Part shown: piece by piece, positions 7,649-16,827 of the stretch | Numbering within the stretch: the stretch's first letter is position 1 | How the letters are laid out: each line of letters opens with the position of its first letter | Source of the DNA: Pseudothioclava nitratireducens | GTDB taxonomy: Bacteria; Pseudomonadota; Alphaproteobacteria; Rhodobacterales; Rhodobacteraceae | Assembly: GCF_029210495.1 (NCBI RefSeq) | Contig: NZ_JARGDK010000002.1 | Location: forward strand, 1 to 64,000 | DNA length: 64,000 nt | Direction of reading: 5' to 3' | Position numbers and translations under genes: made by a program | Notes under the pieces: model-generated | What the model was told of the DNA's origin: nothing | The model's input: only the letters and a program-made list of their open reading frames with translations | Databases searched by the model: none

Positions 7649-10474
7649 TTAGCGCCCCACCGACCACCAACCACGACGCCGGGGCTTGGACGCATCCTCC
7701 GCCGCCTCGGCCACGGTTTCAGCCAAGGTTTCGGTCGCCAACCCGGCATCCTGCTGCGGAAGTTCCTGCGGCACATCGACCGGAGCTTCGACGGGCGCTT
7801 CGACCGGGCTTTCCACCGGAGCCTCGACCGGGGTCTCGGCGGGCGGAGCGGTCGGCGCTTCGACCGGCGCCTCGGCGGGCAACTCCTCGGGGGTTTCGGG
7901 CGTGCCCTCGTCCACCGTCTCGACCTTCTTCTTGCGCGAGCGGGTCGTGCGTTTCTTGGGCGCGGCCTCTTCGGCGGCTTTCGGCTCTGCCCCCTCCGCC
8001 GGCGCATCGGTCTTCTTCCGACGCAACCGGGTCGAAGGTTTCTTGGCCGGAGCGTCCTCCGCCTCCGCTGTTTCGGGCGTAGCCCCTTCGGCCTCTCCCG
8101 CAGCCGCCTCGGCCTCGGGCGCCTCTGCGCTCACCGTGTCGGTTTTCTTCTTGCGCGAGCGGCTCGTGCGCTTCTTCTTGGGCGCCTCTTCGGCCGCGAT
8201 ATCGGCTTCGACGACCCGCGCCGCCTCAGCCGCAGCCTCTTCCTCGGCGCTTTCCTGTTCGGTGTCGTCACCCTCGGCCAGATCGTCCTCGGACCCGTCC
8301 TGCCCCTCGTCATCGCGCGGGCCGGATTTCCGACGGCGGCGGCGACGGCGCTTCTTCTTCTTGGGCTGATCGTCCTCCGAAGCGTCGGGCGCCTCCGCGA
8401 CCTCTGCCTCTTCGATCTCCTCGACCTCGTCCTCTTCGTCGATCTCGGCCATCAGCGAGGCGCTGACCGAGACAACGGGGCTCTGCACCTCCGGCACGAC
8501 ACGGGTCGCGGTCTTGAACTTCTCAATCGAGAAATCCGGGCTGACCAGCGTCGGATCGGCCTCGATCCGAACCGACATACCGTAGCGCGCCTCGATCATC
8601 GCGACATGCTCGCGTTTGGCGTTCATCAGGTAGTTGGCAACCGCCACCGGGCATTTGACCAGCACCTCGCGCGAGCGTTTGCGCGTGCCCTCTTCCTCGA
8701 TCGCGCGCAGCACTTGCAGCGCGAGGCTGTCATCCGAACGGATCAACCCGGTGCCGTGGCAATGCGGACAGGGCTGCGTGGTCGACTCGAGCATGCCCGG
8801 ACGCAGACGCTGACGCGACATTTCCAAAAGCCCGAAGCCCGAGATGCGCCCAACCTGAATACGGGCGCGGTCGGTCTTGAGCTTGTCTTTCAGCTTCTTC
8901 TCGACGGCGGCGTTGTTCTTGCGCTCTTCCATGTCGATGAAGTCGATGACGATCAGACCGGCAAGGTCTCGCAGACGGAGTTGGCGGGCGACCTCTTCGG
9001 CGGCCTCGAGGTTCGTCTTGAGCGCGGTTTCCTCGATCGAGCCCTCCTTGGTGGCCCGGCCCGAGTTCACGTCGATCGCAACCAGCGCCTCGGTCACGCC
9101 GATAACGATGTAACCGCCCGACTTGAGCTGCACGGTCGGGTTGAACATCTGGCCCAGATAGCTCTCCACCTGGAAGCGCGCGAACAGCGGCAGCGCCTCG
9201 GCGTAATGCTTCACGTTCTTGGCGTGGGACGGCATGATCATCTTCATGAAGTCCTTGGCCGCGCGATACCCACGTTCGCCCTCGACCAGAACCTCATCGA
9301 TATCGCGCGAATACAGATCGCGGATCGAGCGCTTGATCAGGTCACCCTCTTCATAGATCGGCGCAGGCGCGACGGATTCCATGGTGAGGTCGCGGATCTG
9401 CTCCCACAGGCGCATGAGATACTCGTAATCGCGCTTGATCTCGGTCTTGGTGCGCTGCGCGCCGGCGGTGCGGATAATCAGACCTGCGCCTTGCGGCACT
9501 TCCATCTCGCCCGCGATTTCCTTCAGTTTCTTACGATCAGCCGCGTTGGTGATCTTGCGGCTGATGCCGCCGCCCCGCGCGGTGTTGGGCATGAGCACGC
9601 AGTAGCGCCCAGCCAGCGACAGATAGGTGGTCAGCGCCGCGCCCTTGTTGCCGCGCTCTTCCTTGACGACCTGCACCAGCATGATCTGGCGCACCTTGAT
9701 CACTTCCTGGATCTTGTAGCGACGCGGACGCGGCTTGCGCGGTGCGCGGATTTCCTCGGCCACATCCTCATCGGCCACCGACTCGATGCTGTCATCGGTC
9801 GGATGCGCGTGATGGTCGTGATCGTGGTTCTCTTCGTCCGCTTCGACCTCTTCGGTGACCTCAGCCACCTCGGACTCCGCCGCGAGTTCTGCAACCGCCG
9901 CATCTTCCGAACCCGTTTCAGCTTCGACCGTCAGATCTTCTTCAGCGATCTCCGCAGACGCTTCGACCGCACTACCCTCGGCAGGCATCAGCGCCGGGTC
10001 GGCCTCGACCGCCGCGGCACCTTCGATCGCCCCATCCTGATCCGCGTCGAGCACTTCCATGCCCGGAATTTCGTCGGACTTCACGACCGCATCGGTATCG
10101 GCTGCCTTCTCGGCCTTGGAGCCCCCGCGCGAACGGCGGCGACGCGAGCGCGTCGGCTTCTCGGCCTCACGCTCCTCGGCCTCAGCCAGCGCGCGCTCTT
10201 CCTCGAGCAGGGCCTGACGATCCGCAACCGGGATCTGATAATAATCCGGATGGATTTCCGCGAAAGCGAGGAAGCCGTGGCGGTTACCGCCGTAATCGAC
10301 AAAAGCGGCCTGGAGCGAAGGCTCCACCCGCGTCACTTTTGCCAGATAGATATTGCCGGCGAGCTGCCGCTTGTTGATGGTCTCGAAATCAAATTCTTCG
10401 ACCTTGTTCCCGTCCACCACGACAACGCGGGTCTCTTCCGCGTGCGTGGCATCGATAAGCATCTTCTTTGCCAT
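7649..10474 (-). CDS. rne: Ribonuclease E/G family endoribonuclease
   Basis: Single-strand-specific endoribonuclease for rRNA and tRNA processing and mRNA decay, and scaffold of the degradosome. The 941-residue product starts MAKKMLIDATHAEETR. It has the S1 domain interrupted by an acidic and histidine-rich insert (about residues 85-265), as in other alphaproteobacterial RNase E. The catalytic DNase I-like region follows (VAIDVNSGR and later VIDFIDM), then the zinc link CPHCHGTG. The last 280 residues are low-complexity: acidic Glu/Ala stretches, three basic KKRTSRSRKKK-like blocks and a PVEAPVE-type repeat, expected to bind RNA and partners. The ATG at 10474 is chosen. An extension to 10528 adds no family-like sequence. 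Confidence 0.95.
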   Translation of the reverse strand: MAKKMLIDATHAEETRVVVVDGNKVEEFDFETINKRQLAGNIYLAKVTRVEPSLQAAFVDYGGNRHGFLAFAEIHPDYYQIPVADRQALLEEERALAEAEEREAEKPTRSRRRRSRGGSKAEKAADTDAVVKSDEIPGMEVLDADQDGAIEGAAAVEADPALMPAEGSAVEASAEIAEEDLTVEAETGSEDAAVAELAAESEVAEVTEEVEADEENHDHDHHAHPTDDSIESVADEDVAEEIRAPRKPRPRRYKIQEVIKVRQIMLVQVVKEERGNKGAALTTYLSLAGRYCVLMPNTARGGGISRKITNAADRKKLKEIAGEMEVPQGAGLIIRTAGAQRTKTEIKRDYEYLMRLWEQIRDLTMESVAPAPIYEEGDLIKRSIRDLYSRDIDEVLVEGERGYRAAKDFMKMIMPSHAKNVKHYAEALPLFARFQVESYLGQMFNPTVQLKSGGYIVIGVTEALVAIDVNSGRATKEGSIEETALKTNLEAAEEVARQLRLRDLAGLIVIDFIDMEERKNNAAVEKKLKDKLKTDRARIQVGRISGFGLLEMSRQRLRPGMLESTTQPCPHCHGTGLIRSDDSLALQVLRAIEEEGTRKRSREVLVKCPVAVANYLMNAKREHVAMIEARYGMSVRIEADPTLVSPDFSIEKFKTATRVVPEVQSPVVSVSASLMAEIDEEDEVEEIEEAEVAEAPDASEDDQPKKKKRRRRRRRKSGPRDDEGQDGSEDDLAEGDDTEQESAEEEAAAEAARVVEADIAAEEAPKKKRTSRSRKKKTDTVSAEAPEAEAAAGEAEGATPETAEAEDAPAKKPSTRLRRKKTDAPAEGAEPKAAEEAAPKKRTTRSRKKKVETVDEGTPETPEELPAEAPVEAPTAPPAETPVEAPVESPVEAPVEAPVDVPQELPQQDAGLATETLAETVAEAAEDASKPRRRGWWSVGR

Positions 10475-11035
10475 TGATCCAATTTCTACACGCCAAACGC
10501 CGCCCACCCCCTGGGGGCCTGACGACAAGGACGTGGTTTTGTGTTGAGGCGAAGGCGGACGTGCTGCTGCGAGTGGCGGCGGCCAATGGCCCGCCCGACA
10601 TCACCCATGCAATCGCGTCACGCGTCATCGCGGTTCTTCCCAAGCGCCCACAAAATCAAGGCAGGCGCCCATCTGATGACCTCTTTCCCCTTGGGGCCAG
10701 AGGCAAACTAACGGTCTTGCGACCAATCGGTTGACCCGGAACCAGCCCCTCCATCGCGCCATGACAGCTTCGGGAAACGACAGGTTCGGAAATCAGCGAA
10801 TTCCGTGGGCAAGGCGCAATGCTGCACTTTGCCGACATGTTTGCGACAATAGCGGGAGTGCCGGACCAAATACAATCGGTTTTTCGTCACCCATTGGTTA
10901 ACACGCCTGAAGGCACACATAGGGGGCGTTGCGCCCGACCGGCTGCGCCCATTCCCCACCGGAGGATTTCAGGTTTGATGAAAGCGGCTGAACTTCCAAT
11001 CGCTTCAAATATCCTCGGGGGTGAATTTGCCAAAG
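10475..11035. other. Long intergenic region upstream of rne
   Basis: About 560 bases without a credible gene lie between the rne start and the dctD terminator. The part next to rne is expected to hold its promoter and a long 5' leader, since RNase E mRNA is often autoregulated through its leader. Positions 10840-10910 are AT-richer. The far end (10957-11025) carries an inverted pair of the dispersed intergenic unit. ORFs here have unnatural composition and no ribosome binding sites. Confidence 0.55.
10957..11025. repeat. Inverted pair of the TATTT intergenic unit (copies 3 and 4)
   Basis: The plus copy is at 10957-10984 (ACCGGAGGATTTCAGGTTTGATGAAAG, core ATTT). The minus copy at 11003-11025 shares AAATATCCTCGGGGGTGAAT with the copy at 6432. 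Together with the hairpin that follows, this arrangement repeats the one at 6355-6484 over more than 100 bases, so the two loci are paralogous copies of one composite element. Confidence 0.75.
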
Positions 11036-11060
11036 GCAAAGAGGGGGCAGACAGCCCCCT
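11036..11060 (-). terminator. Terminator-like hairpin after dctD
   Basis: AGGGGGC-AGACA-GCCCCCT (11042-11060) lies about 25 bases after the dctD stop, with TCTTTGCCTTT following on the minus strand. It matches the hairpins after ccdA and pgi. Confidence 0.6.
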
Positions 11061-11083
11061 GCCCGCTTTGTGTCATGCCACAG

Positions 11084-12415
11084 TCAGAGATAGTCGCCGC
11101 GGCTCAAACCGTATTTCGCCATCTTCTCGTTGAGCGTGCGGCGCGGCAGGCAAAGTTCTTCCATCACCGCCGAAATCGCGCCCTTGTGGCGGCGCATCGT
11201 GTTGTCGATCAGCATCTTCTCGAAGCTCTCGACATATTCCTTGAGCGGTTTGCCCTCGGTGGTGATCGCGGGGCCGGCCTCTTCGTTGTCGGCCATCAGC
11301 AGCGAGGCGATGGACCCCGTGCCGCGCCGCGCCTGAAGCACCGCGCGCTCGGCCACGTTGATCAGCTGACGCACATTGCCCGGCCAAGGCGCCTGCAAGA
11401 GCTGCGCGGCCTCCTGTGCGGTTACCTCGGGCACCTCACAGCCATATTCCTCAGCGAATTGCTCGGACATGCGGTTGAACAGGGTCAGAATATCCTCGCC
11501 CCGCGTGCGCAAGGGCGGCAGCGTGATCTTGAGCGCGGCGAGCCGGAAATAGAGATCCGGGCGCAGCGCGTCCTCGACGGTCCGGCCCTCGCCATGGGTG
11601 TTGCAGATCGCGACAATGCGCGTTTCGGCGGGCGTCCCCTGATCGTTGATGAATTGCAAAAGCCGCGCCTGAAGACCGGATGAAAGCGCCTCGACATCCT
11701 CGAGGCAGAGCGTGCCGCCCCGCGCTTCCTCGACGAGCGGAAGGGTGCCGCCCTCGTCAATCGGCCCAAACAGCTTGGCCGCAAGCGCCTCTTCCGTGAA
11801 GGCCGCACACGAGACGACCACAAATTTGCGCCCGGCGCGCGGCCCTGTCGCATGCAGCGCATGCGCGACCAGCGTCTTGCCCGTGCCCGTCTCGCCGTCG
11901 ATCAGCACATGACCATCGGCCTGGCTCAGATCGAGAATATCCTCGCGCAGCCGCTCCATCGGAGCCGAAGTCCCGATCAGCTTGCCCATGACCTGCTCGC
12001 CCTCGGCCAGATCGCGGCGCAGCGCGCGGTTGTCGAGCGTGGTGCGCCGCGCCTGCGTCGCACGCTTGGCCAGTTCCGTCATACGGTCCGGATCGAAGGG
12101 CTTTTCCATGAAATCCATCGCGCCCAGCCGCATCGCCTCGACCGCCATCGGCACATCGCCATGCCCCGTGATCATGATGACCGGCAGCCCGCTATCGAAG
12201 CCCATCAGCCGCTTGAGAAACTGCATCCCGTCCATGCCGGGCATCCGGATGTCCGAAATCACGACCCCCGGCCAATCCGGCCCGATCGCCTTGAGCGCAT
12301 CCTCCGCGGAGGCGAAAGTCTCGGTGTCAAAACCCGATAGCGCAAGCCACTGGCTCACGGATTGGCGCATATCTTCCTCGTCATCGACGATTGCAACCTT
12401 GATCATGCGTCCCAT
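11084..12415 (-). CDS. dctD: DctD-type NtrC-family response regulator lacking GAFTGA
   Basis: Response regulator paired with DctB. Residues 1-120 form a receiver domain with phospho-acceptor D55 (ISDIRMPGMDG) and KPF at 105-107. Residues 145-375 form an AAA+ domain with Walker A GETGTGKT (174-181). The C-terminus is a Fis-type helix-turn-helix (about 405-440). Oddly, the loop between LFG (215-217) and the Walker B strand GGTLCLED (233-240) is shortened and carries no GAFTGA, the element that contacts sigma-54. Walker B also reads LED instead of LDE. It follows dctB by 3 bases and the start overlaps a GGAG site. It may therefore activate a different polymerase form or act as a repressor. Confidence 0.88.
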   Translation of the reverse strand: MGRMIKVAIVDDEEDMRQSVSQWLALSGFDTETFASAEDALKAIGPDWPGVVISDIRMPGMDGMQFLKRLMGFDSGLPVIMITGHGDVPMAVEAMRLGAMDFMEKPFDPDRMTELAKRATQARRTTLDNRALRRDLAEGEQVMGKLIGTSAPMERLREDILDLSQADGHVLIDGETGTGKTLVAHALHATGPRAGRKFVVVSCAAFTEEALAAKLFGPIDEGGTLPLVEEARGGTLCLEDVEALSSGLQARLLQFINDQGTPAETRIVAICNTHGEGRTVEDALRPDLYFRLAALKITLPPLRTRGEDILTLFNRMSEQFAEEYGCEVPEVTAQEAAQLLQAPWPGNVRQLINVAERAVLQARRGTGSIASLLMADNEEAGPAITTEGKPLKEYVESFEKMLIDNTMRRHKGAISAVMEELCLPRRTLNEKMAKYGLSRGDYL

Positions 12416-12418
12416 GTA

Positions 12419-14221
12419 TTACTCCGCAGCTCTGTAGCCACCCTTGGGCGGCGCATTCATTCCTTCCGAGATCAAGGGCAGCTGTACTTCGAACACGGCG
12501 CCCCCACCTTCGGCATTATGCGCGGTCAGACGACCGCCAAAATCGCTCACGATCGAGGAGGAGATCGCAAGGCCGAGCCCCGTCCCCTCCCCCGGCTTCT
12601 TCGTGGTCCAAAACGGCTCGAAGAGCTTTTCCAGATCCGAGATGCCCGGCCCGTTGTCCCGCACCGACAAAACCGCAGTCTCCCCCGCCGTCAGCAAAAG
12701 CTCGATCTGCGGTTCGGCAGCGGGTTTGGTCGCATCGAGCGCGTTGCGCAACAGGTTGATGATCACTTGTTCGAGACGAATCCGGTCCGCCATCACCATC
12801 ACCGGCGCGCGCGGCAGCGTCCGCGTGATCCGCACTGTGCGCGCCTTGAGCTGCGGCTCCATCATCGCCAGCGCCGAGCTGATCGCGGCGCGCAGGTCGA
12901 CCGGCTCGAACGCCTCGCCGCCCTTGCGCGCATAGGATTTGAGTTGCCGCGTGATCGCCCCCATCCGCTCGATCAGATCGTCGATCCGCTGGAAGGAGGA
13001 CAGCGCCTCCTCCCCCCGCGCACGCTGCAACAAAAGCCGCGCGCCGGCGAGATAGGTCTTCATCGCGGCCAGCGGCTGGTTCAACTCGTGGCTGACGGCG
13101 GCCGACATTTCGCCGAGTGCCGCCAGTTTCGAGCTTTGCGCCAGCGTCTGCTCGGCCACCGCAAGGTCTTTCTGGACCCGCTCACGCTCGGCGATCTCGC
13201 GCGAGAGGCGCGCGTTGAGCGCGCGCAACTCCGCCGACTCGCGCCGATAGGCAGCAGTCTGGACCCGCGCCCGGCGCGACAGAAGATAAAACGCCATCGC
13301 AAGAAAGATCGCGAAGCCCATGATTTCCAAAGCTAAAACCGCATTCACCTTCTCGCGCACGGAATCGTAGGAGGTGAACGCGATCATCCGCCAGCCCCGG
13401 AACGGGACCCGGCTTTCGGTGCGCATCACGGCCTTGCCCTGTAGGTAGGCATCAGGGGGTTCATTCGCCCAATCCGCCGTTGCCTGAAGCGCCCGCTGGA
13501 TCGCTGTCGGGGCCGAGCGCGCCGCCAGAGCCTCCTTCATCGTCAGCCCGCGCCAGCGCGGCTCGGTGGTCAGAATGATGCGCCCTTCGGAGTCGACAAC
13601 CGCAACCGCGTCGGAAATCCCGGCCCAAGAACGCTCGAATTTCGACAGTTCCGCCTCGACCACGATCACGCCGACCACGCGGCCATCCACCAGCATCGCG
13701 CGGGAATAGTTGAACCCGGTGCCCCCTGTCTCGGTTGGGGCGGCGGTGAAGATCGTCTCGCGCGAGCGCAGCGCATCGACGAAAAACGGCGCGGTGGAAT
13801 AGTTGGTCCCCAGCAGATTGCGATTGGTCGCCGCCACCACACGCCCGCCGGTATCCAGCATCCGGATCGACGCCGCCGCGATCTCTTTGCGCGCCGAGAT
13901 CAGCCGGGCCGAGGCCCCCGAGAAATCGCCCGTCTCCAGCGCCCGCGTCAGTTCCGGATCACGCGCCAGAAGCAGCGGCACCACGCTTGTGCGCTGCAGT
14001 TCTGAAATCACGTTCCCGGTATACAGCGCGAGGCGCAATTCGGTGCGCACCCGCGTTGTCTCGGTGAACCGTTCGGTCATCCACAGGTTGGTGACCCACA
14101 TCGCCGCCACGGCCAGCACCAGGATACTGAGCACCGCCACACGCATGACGAAACGCCCCCGTGTGGGGGCGCGACCCGCCGGGCGGGCGCTTTCGTCACT
14201 GTGCAATTCCGTCTCCGGCAT
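12419..14221 (-). CDS. dctB: DctB-type sensor histidine kinase
   Basis: Membrane sensor of the DctB/DctD pair, which in relatives senses C4-dicarboxylates. The 600-residue product has a first membrane helix (about 27-47), a periplasmic double-Cache region of about 250 residues including FNYSRAMLVDGRVVGVIVVEAEL, a second helix (about 300-320), a coiled-coil linker, the phospho-acceptor helix GEMSAAVSHELNQPLAAMKTY, and the ATPase domain with N-box NLLRNALDATKP, G1 DNGPGI and G2 GEGTGLGLAIS. It is upstream of dctD with 3 bases between. It lies 45 bases after purQ, so read-through from the pur genes is possible. The ligand may differ from succinate. Confidence 0.9.
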   Translation of the reverse strand: MPETELHSDESARPAGRAPTRGRFVMRVAVLSILVLAVAAMWVTNLWMTERFTETTRVRTELRLALYTGNVISELQRTSVVPLLLARDPELTRALETGDFSGASARLISARKEIAAASIRMLDTGGRVVAATNRNLLGTNYSTAPFFVDALRSRETIFTAAPTETGGTGFNYSRAMLVDGRVVGVIVVEAELSKFERSWAGISDAVAVVDSEGRIILTTEPRWRGLTMKEALAARSAPTAIQRALQATADWANEPPDAYLQGKAVMRTESRVPFRGWRMIAFTSYDSVREKVNAVLALEIMGFAIFLAMAFYLLSRRARVQTAAYRRESAELRALNARLSREIAERERVQKDLAVAEQTLAQSSKLAALGEMSAAVSHELNQPLAAMKTYLAGARLLLQRARGEEALSSFQRIDDLIERMGAITRQLKSYARKGGEAFEPVDLRAAISSALAMMEPQLKARTVRITRTLPRAPVMVMADRIRLEQVIINLLRNALDATKPAAEPQIELLLTAGETAVLSVRDNGPGISDLEKLFEPFWTTKKPGEGTGLGLAISSSIVSDFGGRLTAHNAEGGGAVFEVQLPLISEGMNAPPKGGYRAAE

Positions 14222-14266
14222 GGCCCAAATCTAGGCCAAGCGCCTCAGCCCAACAAGCGAAAGCGC

Positions 14267-14935
14267 TCAGGCCTCCACGCCCAGGGCCGCCAACGCGCGG
14301 AAAAGCGCCGCCCCATCGGCACCGCCCTGCGCATCCTCGATGGCGCGCTCCGGGTGGGGCATCATCCCCAGCACCCGACGATTGGCCGAAAGCACGCCCG
14401 CGATGTCATCGACCGAGCCGTTCGGGTTCTGTGCATAGCGGAACGCCACGCGATCTTCGCCCTGAAGCGCCTTCAACCCTTCGGGATCAATCGTGTAATT
14501 GCCGTCGTGGTGGGCAATCGGGAACACAACCTCGGCTCCCTTGCCATAAGGCGCGGTAAAGACCGAGTCCGAGGTCGCCACCTTGAGCGTCACCGGCTTG
14601 CAGATGTATTTCAGCGAGGCATTGCGCATCAGAGCGCCCGGCAGCAGCCCCATCTCGGTGAGGATCTGAAAGCCGTTGCAGATGCCGATCGCATAGCCGC
14701 CCCGGCCCGCGAAATCCGCAATCGCCTGCCCGATCGGCGAGCGCGACGCGATCGCCCCGCAGCGCAGGTAATCGCCATAGGAGAACCCGCCCGGCACGCC
14801 GACGATATCGACGCCCTTGGGCAGCTCCGTGTCCTTGTGCCAGACGCGGATGACCTCTGCCCCGGCTTTCTCGAAGCCCACGGCCAGATCACGGTCGCAA
14901 TTCGATCCCGGGAAGGTGATAACGGCGGCCTTCAT
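14267..14935 (-). CDS. purQ: Phosphoribosylformylglycinamidine synthase subunit PurQ
   Basis: Glutaminase subunit that feeds ammonia to PurL in step four of purine synthesis. The 222-residue product shows the class I amidotransferase nucleophile in AIGICNGFQ (Cys near residue 86) and the catalytic His/Glu near the C-terminus ([11 protein letters not shown]). The ATG at 14935 begins [16 protein letters not shown] and has a GGAG site. A copy of the dispersed intergenic unit lies directly before it. It is the third gene of purC-purS-purQ. The large subunit PurL is not in the window. Confidence 0.97.
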   Translation of the reverse strand: MKAAVITFPGSNCDRDLAVGFEKAGAEVIRVWHKDTELPKGVDIVGVPGGFSYGDYLRCGAIASRSPIGQAIADFAGRGGYAIGICNGFQILTEMGLLPGALMRNASLKYICKPVTLKVATSDSVFTAPYGKGAEVVFPIAHHDGNYTIDPEGLKALQGEDRVAFRYAQNPNGSVDDIAGVLSANRRVLGMMPHPERAIEDAQGGADGAALFRALAALGVEA

Positions 14936-14948
14936 GACGGAACTCCTG

Positions 14949-14990
14949 CTTTCATCAAGCGTCAAATACTCTGGGGTCCGAGGGTGCCCC
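14949..14990 (-). repeat. TATTT intergenic unit in front of purQ (copy 5)
   Basis: Read on the minus strand the unit runs CCCAGAGTATTTGACGCTTG then ATGAAAGCAGGAG, and its 3' end merges into the purQ ribosome binding site. A hairpin-prone GGGGGGCACCCTCGGACCCC precedes it. It separates purS from purQ. Confidence 0.7.
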
Positions 14991-15003
14991 CCCGGTTTTT
15001 GGC

Positions 15004-15243
15004 TCAGGCGATCTCGATCGTGTATTTCTCGATCACGGTATTGGCGAGAAGCTTCTCGCACATGGCCACCACTTCCTTCTCGGCCGCAGCCTTGTCGGTC
15101 GCCGCCAGATCCAGCTCGATCACCTTGCCCTGACGCACGGCCTCGACGCCGCCAAAGCCCAGATGCCCCAGCGCGTGGCGCACGGCTTCGCCCTGCGGGT
15201 CCAGAACGCCATCCTTCAACATCACATGAACGCGGGCTTTCAT
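15004..15243 (-). CDS. purS: Phosphoribosylformylglycinamidine synthase subunit PurS
   Basis: Small subunit that bridges PurL and PurQ and stabilises ammonia transfer. The 79-residue sequence starts [29 protein letters not shown], which is diagnostic for PurS, and ends EKYTIEIA. It lies 13 bases after purC and 68 bases before purQ on the same strand. Confidence 0.97.
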   Translation of the reverse strand: MKARVHVMLKDGVLDPQGEAVRHALGHLGFGGVEAVRQGKVIELDLAATDKAAAEKEVVAMCEKLLANTVIEKYTIEIA

Positions 15244-15256
15244 CTCTCGGGGCTCC

Positions 15257-16018
15257 TCAGTTGATCAGGGTCGGCTTCACGGTGCCGGTATTGGCGGGCA
15301 GAACGCCCAGGCGTTTCGCAACTTCCGTATAGGCGTCGGTCAGGCTGCCGAGGTCACGACGGAACACGTCCTTGTCGAGCTTCTGGCCGGTTTTCACGTC
15401 CCACAGGCGGCAGCTGTCGGGGCTGATCTCGTCGGCCACGATCAGGCGCATGAAATCGCCATCCCAAACGCGGCCAATCTCGATCTTGAAATCGACCAGC
15501 TTGATCCCGACACCAAAGAAGATGCCCGACAGGAAGTCGTTCACCCGCAGCGCGAGGCTCACGATATCGTCGAGGTCCTGCTGGCTCGCCCAGCCGAACG
15601 CGATGATATATTCCTCGGGGACCAGCGGGTCGCCCAGCTCGTCGTTCTTGTAGCTGTATTCCACGATCGGGCGCGGCAGCGGCGTGCCCTCTTCGAGGCC
15701 CAGACGTTTGGCGATGGACCCGGCGGCGAAGTTGCGCACGATCACTTCGAGCGGCACGACCTCGACCTGACGGATCAACTGCTCACGCATGTTGAGGCGG
15801 CGGATGAAGTGGTTCGGCACACCGATATTGGTGAGGCCCGTCATGAAAAACTCGGACAGGCGGTTGTTCAGAACCCCCTTGCCCTCGATCGTCGCCTTCT
15901 TCTGCGCGTTGAAAGCGGTCGCATCATCCTTGAAATACTGCACAAGCGTGCCCGGCTCCGGGCCTTCATACAGGATTTTCGCCTTGCCTTCGTAGACTTT
16001 CTTGCGCCGAGGTGCCAT
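15257..16018 (-). CDS. purC: Phosphoribosylaminoimidazole-succinocarboxamide synthase
   Basis: ATP-dependent ligase that adds aspartate to CAIR, step eight of purine synthesis. The 253-residue product begins [19 protein letters not shown] and has the signature regions [19 protein letters not shown] (near 105-125) and [11 protein letters not shown] (near 175). The ATG at 16018 matches the family start. The frame upstream to 16162 is arginine-rich and non-homologous. It is first gene of the purCSQ group. Confidence 0.97.
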   Translation of the reverse strand: MAPRRKKVYEGKAKILYEGPEPGTLVQYFKDDATAFNAQKKATIEGKGVLNNRLSEFFMTGLTNIGVPNHFIRRLNMREQLIRQVEVVPLEVIVRNFAAGSIAKRLGLEEGTPLPRPIVEYSYKNDELGDPLVPEEYIIAFGWASQQDLDDIVSLALRVNDFLSGIFFGVGIKLVDFKIEIGRVWDGDFMRLIVADEISPDSCRLWDVKTGQKLDKDVFRRDLGSLTDAYTEVAKRLGVLPANTGTVKPTLIN

Positions 16019-16311
16019 GGGCCGCTCCGTTCGGATTATTGGACGCGCCCGTGCGGGCGATCCGGACAGCCGCGCCCGCCCCGGCCAGCCGAAACCGGAC
16101 CATGCGCGCGCGTTTTCCGCCCCTATAGGGCAAGCGTATCCGCGCCGCAAGGCAAAGGGCAAGGCATGGCTCCGATTCAGCGCTTTGCGGCGCGCGTCCG
16201 CACGAGAATCGTATCCGCGCCCGCGTTTTCGGCGCTAACGGCCCTTGCCCCCGACCGCCGGGGCGGGCATATGGAACTTAAGAGTGAGGAAACCATTTAG
16301 GGGGGCCACCC

Positions 16312-16623
16312 ATGACCACCTTCGACGACCGCGAAAGCGCCTTCGAGAACAAATTCGCCCATGATGCCGAGATGCAATTCAAGGCCGATGCCCGCGCCAA
16401 CAAGCTGCTGGGGCAATGGGCGGCCGGGCTGCTGGGCAAAACCGGCGCCGAGGCAGAAGCCTATGTCAAGGAAGTCGTGACCTCGGATTTCGAGGAAGCC
16501 GGCCACGAAGACGTGTTCCGCAAGGTCTCGGGCGATCTGGGCGACAAGGCTGACGAGGCGACGATCCGCGCGAAAATGGCCGAATGTTCCGCCGAGGCCA
16601 AGCGCCAGCTTCTCGAAGAATAA
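16312..16623 (+). CDS. ATPase inhibitor subunit zeta (DUF1476)
   Basis: The 103-residue all-helical protein matches the alphaproteobacterial DUF1476 family, whose Paracoccus member is the zeta subunit that blocks ATP hydrolysis by F1-ATPase. Visible family features are the N-terminal MTTFDDRESAFENKFAHDAE, which inserts into F1 in Paracoccus, and the central helix bundle with RANKLLGQWAA. It starts 11 bases after a GGGGGG stretch. It is monocistronic, with a terminator 40 bases after the stop. Whether the N-terminal segment is inhibitory varies between species. Confidence 0.92.
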   Translation: MTTFDDRESAFENKFAHDAEMQFKADARANKLLGQWAAGLLGKTGAEAEAYVKEVVTSDFEEAGHEDVFRKVSGDLGDKADEATIRAKMAECSAEAKRQLLEE

Positions 16624-16661
16624 GCGGCCGCGCCCCGCGGCGCGCCTTCTGATCCGATCCG

Positions 16662-16697
16662 AACCCCGCCGGGCCCGCATGGTCTGGCGGGGTTTTT
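16662..16697 (+). terminator. Terminator after the zeta-subunit gene
   Basis: AACCCCGCC pairs with GGCGGGGTT across a 15-base loop, followed by TTT. Confidence 0.8.
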
Positions 16698-16827
16698 GAT
16701 GCGCTTCGAGCCCAATTCGGGGCCGGTATTAAGGGATGCTTAGCCACCCAGGCAGGAATCCGGCCGCAGTTAAGCCCCTGTGAACCGGTTTGCGTGACAC
16801 TCCCCTCCAGATGGAGGAGAGCCGGGT

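Noticed and set aside
8606-10477. Very long plus-strand ORF (623 residues) opposite rne.
   Set aside because: It is the antisense shadow of rne, with His/Arg/Asp-rich composition typical of high-GC antisense frames.
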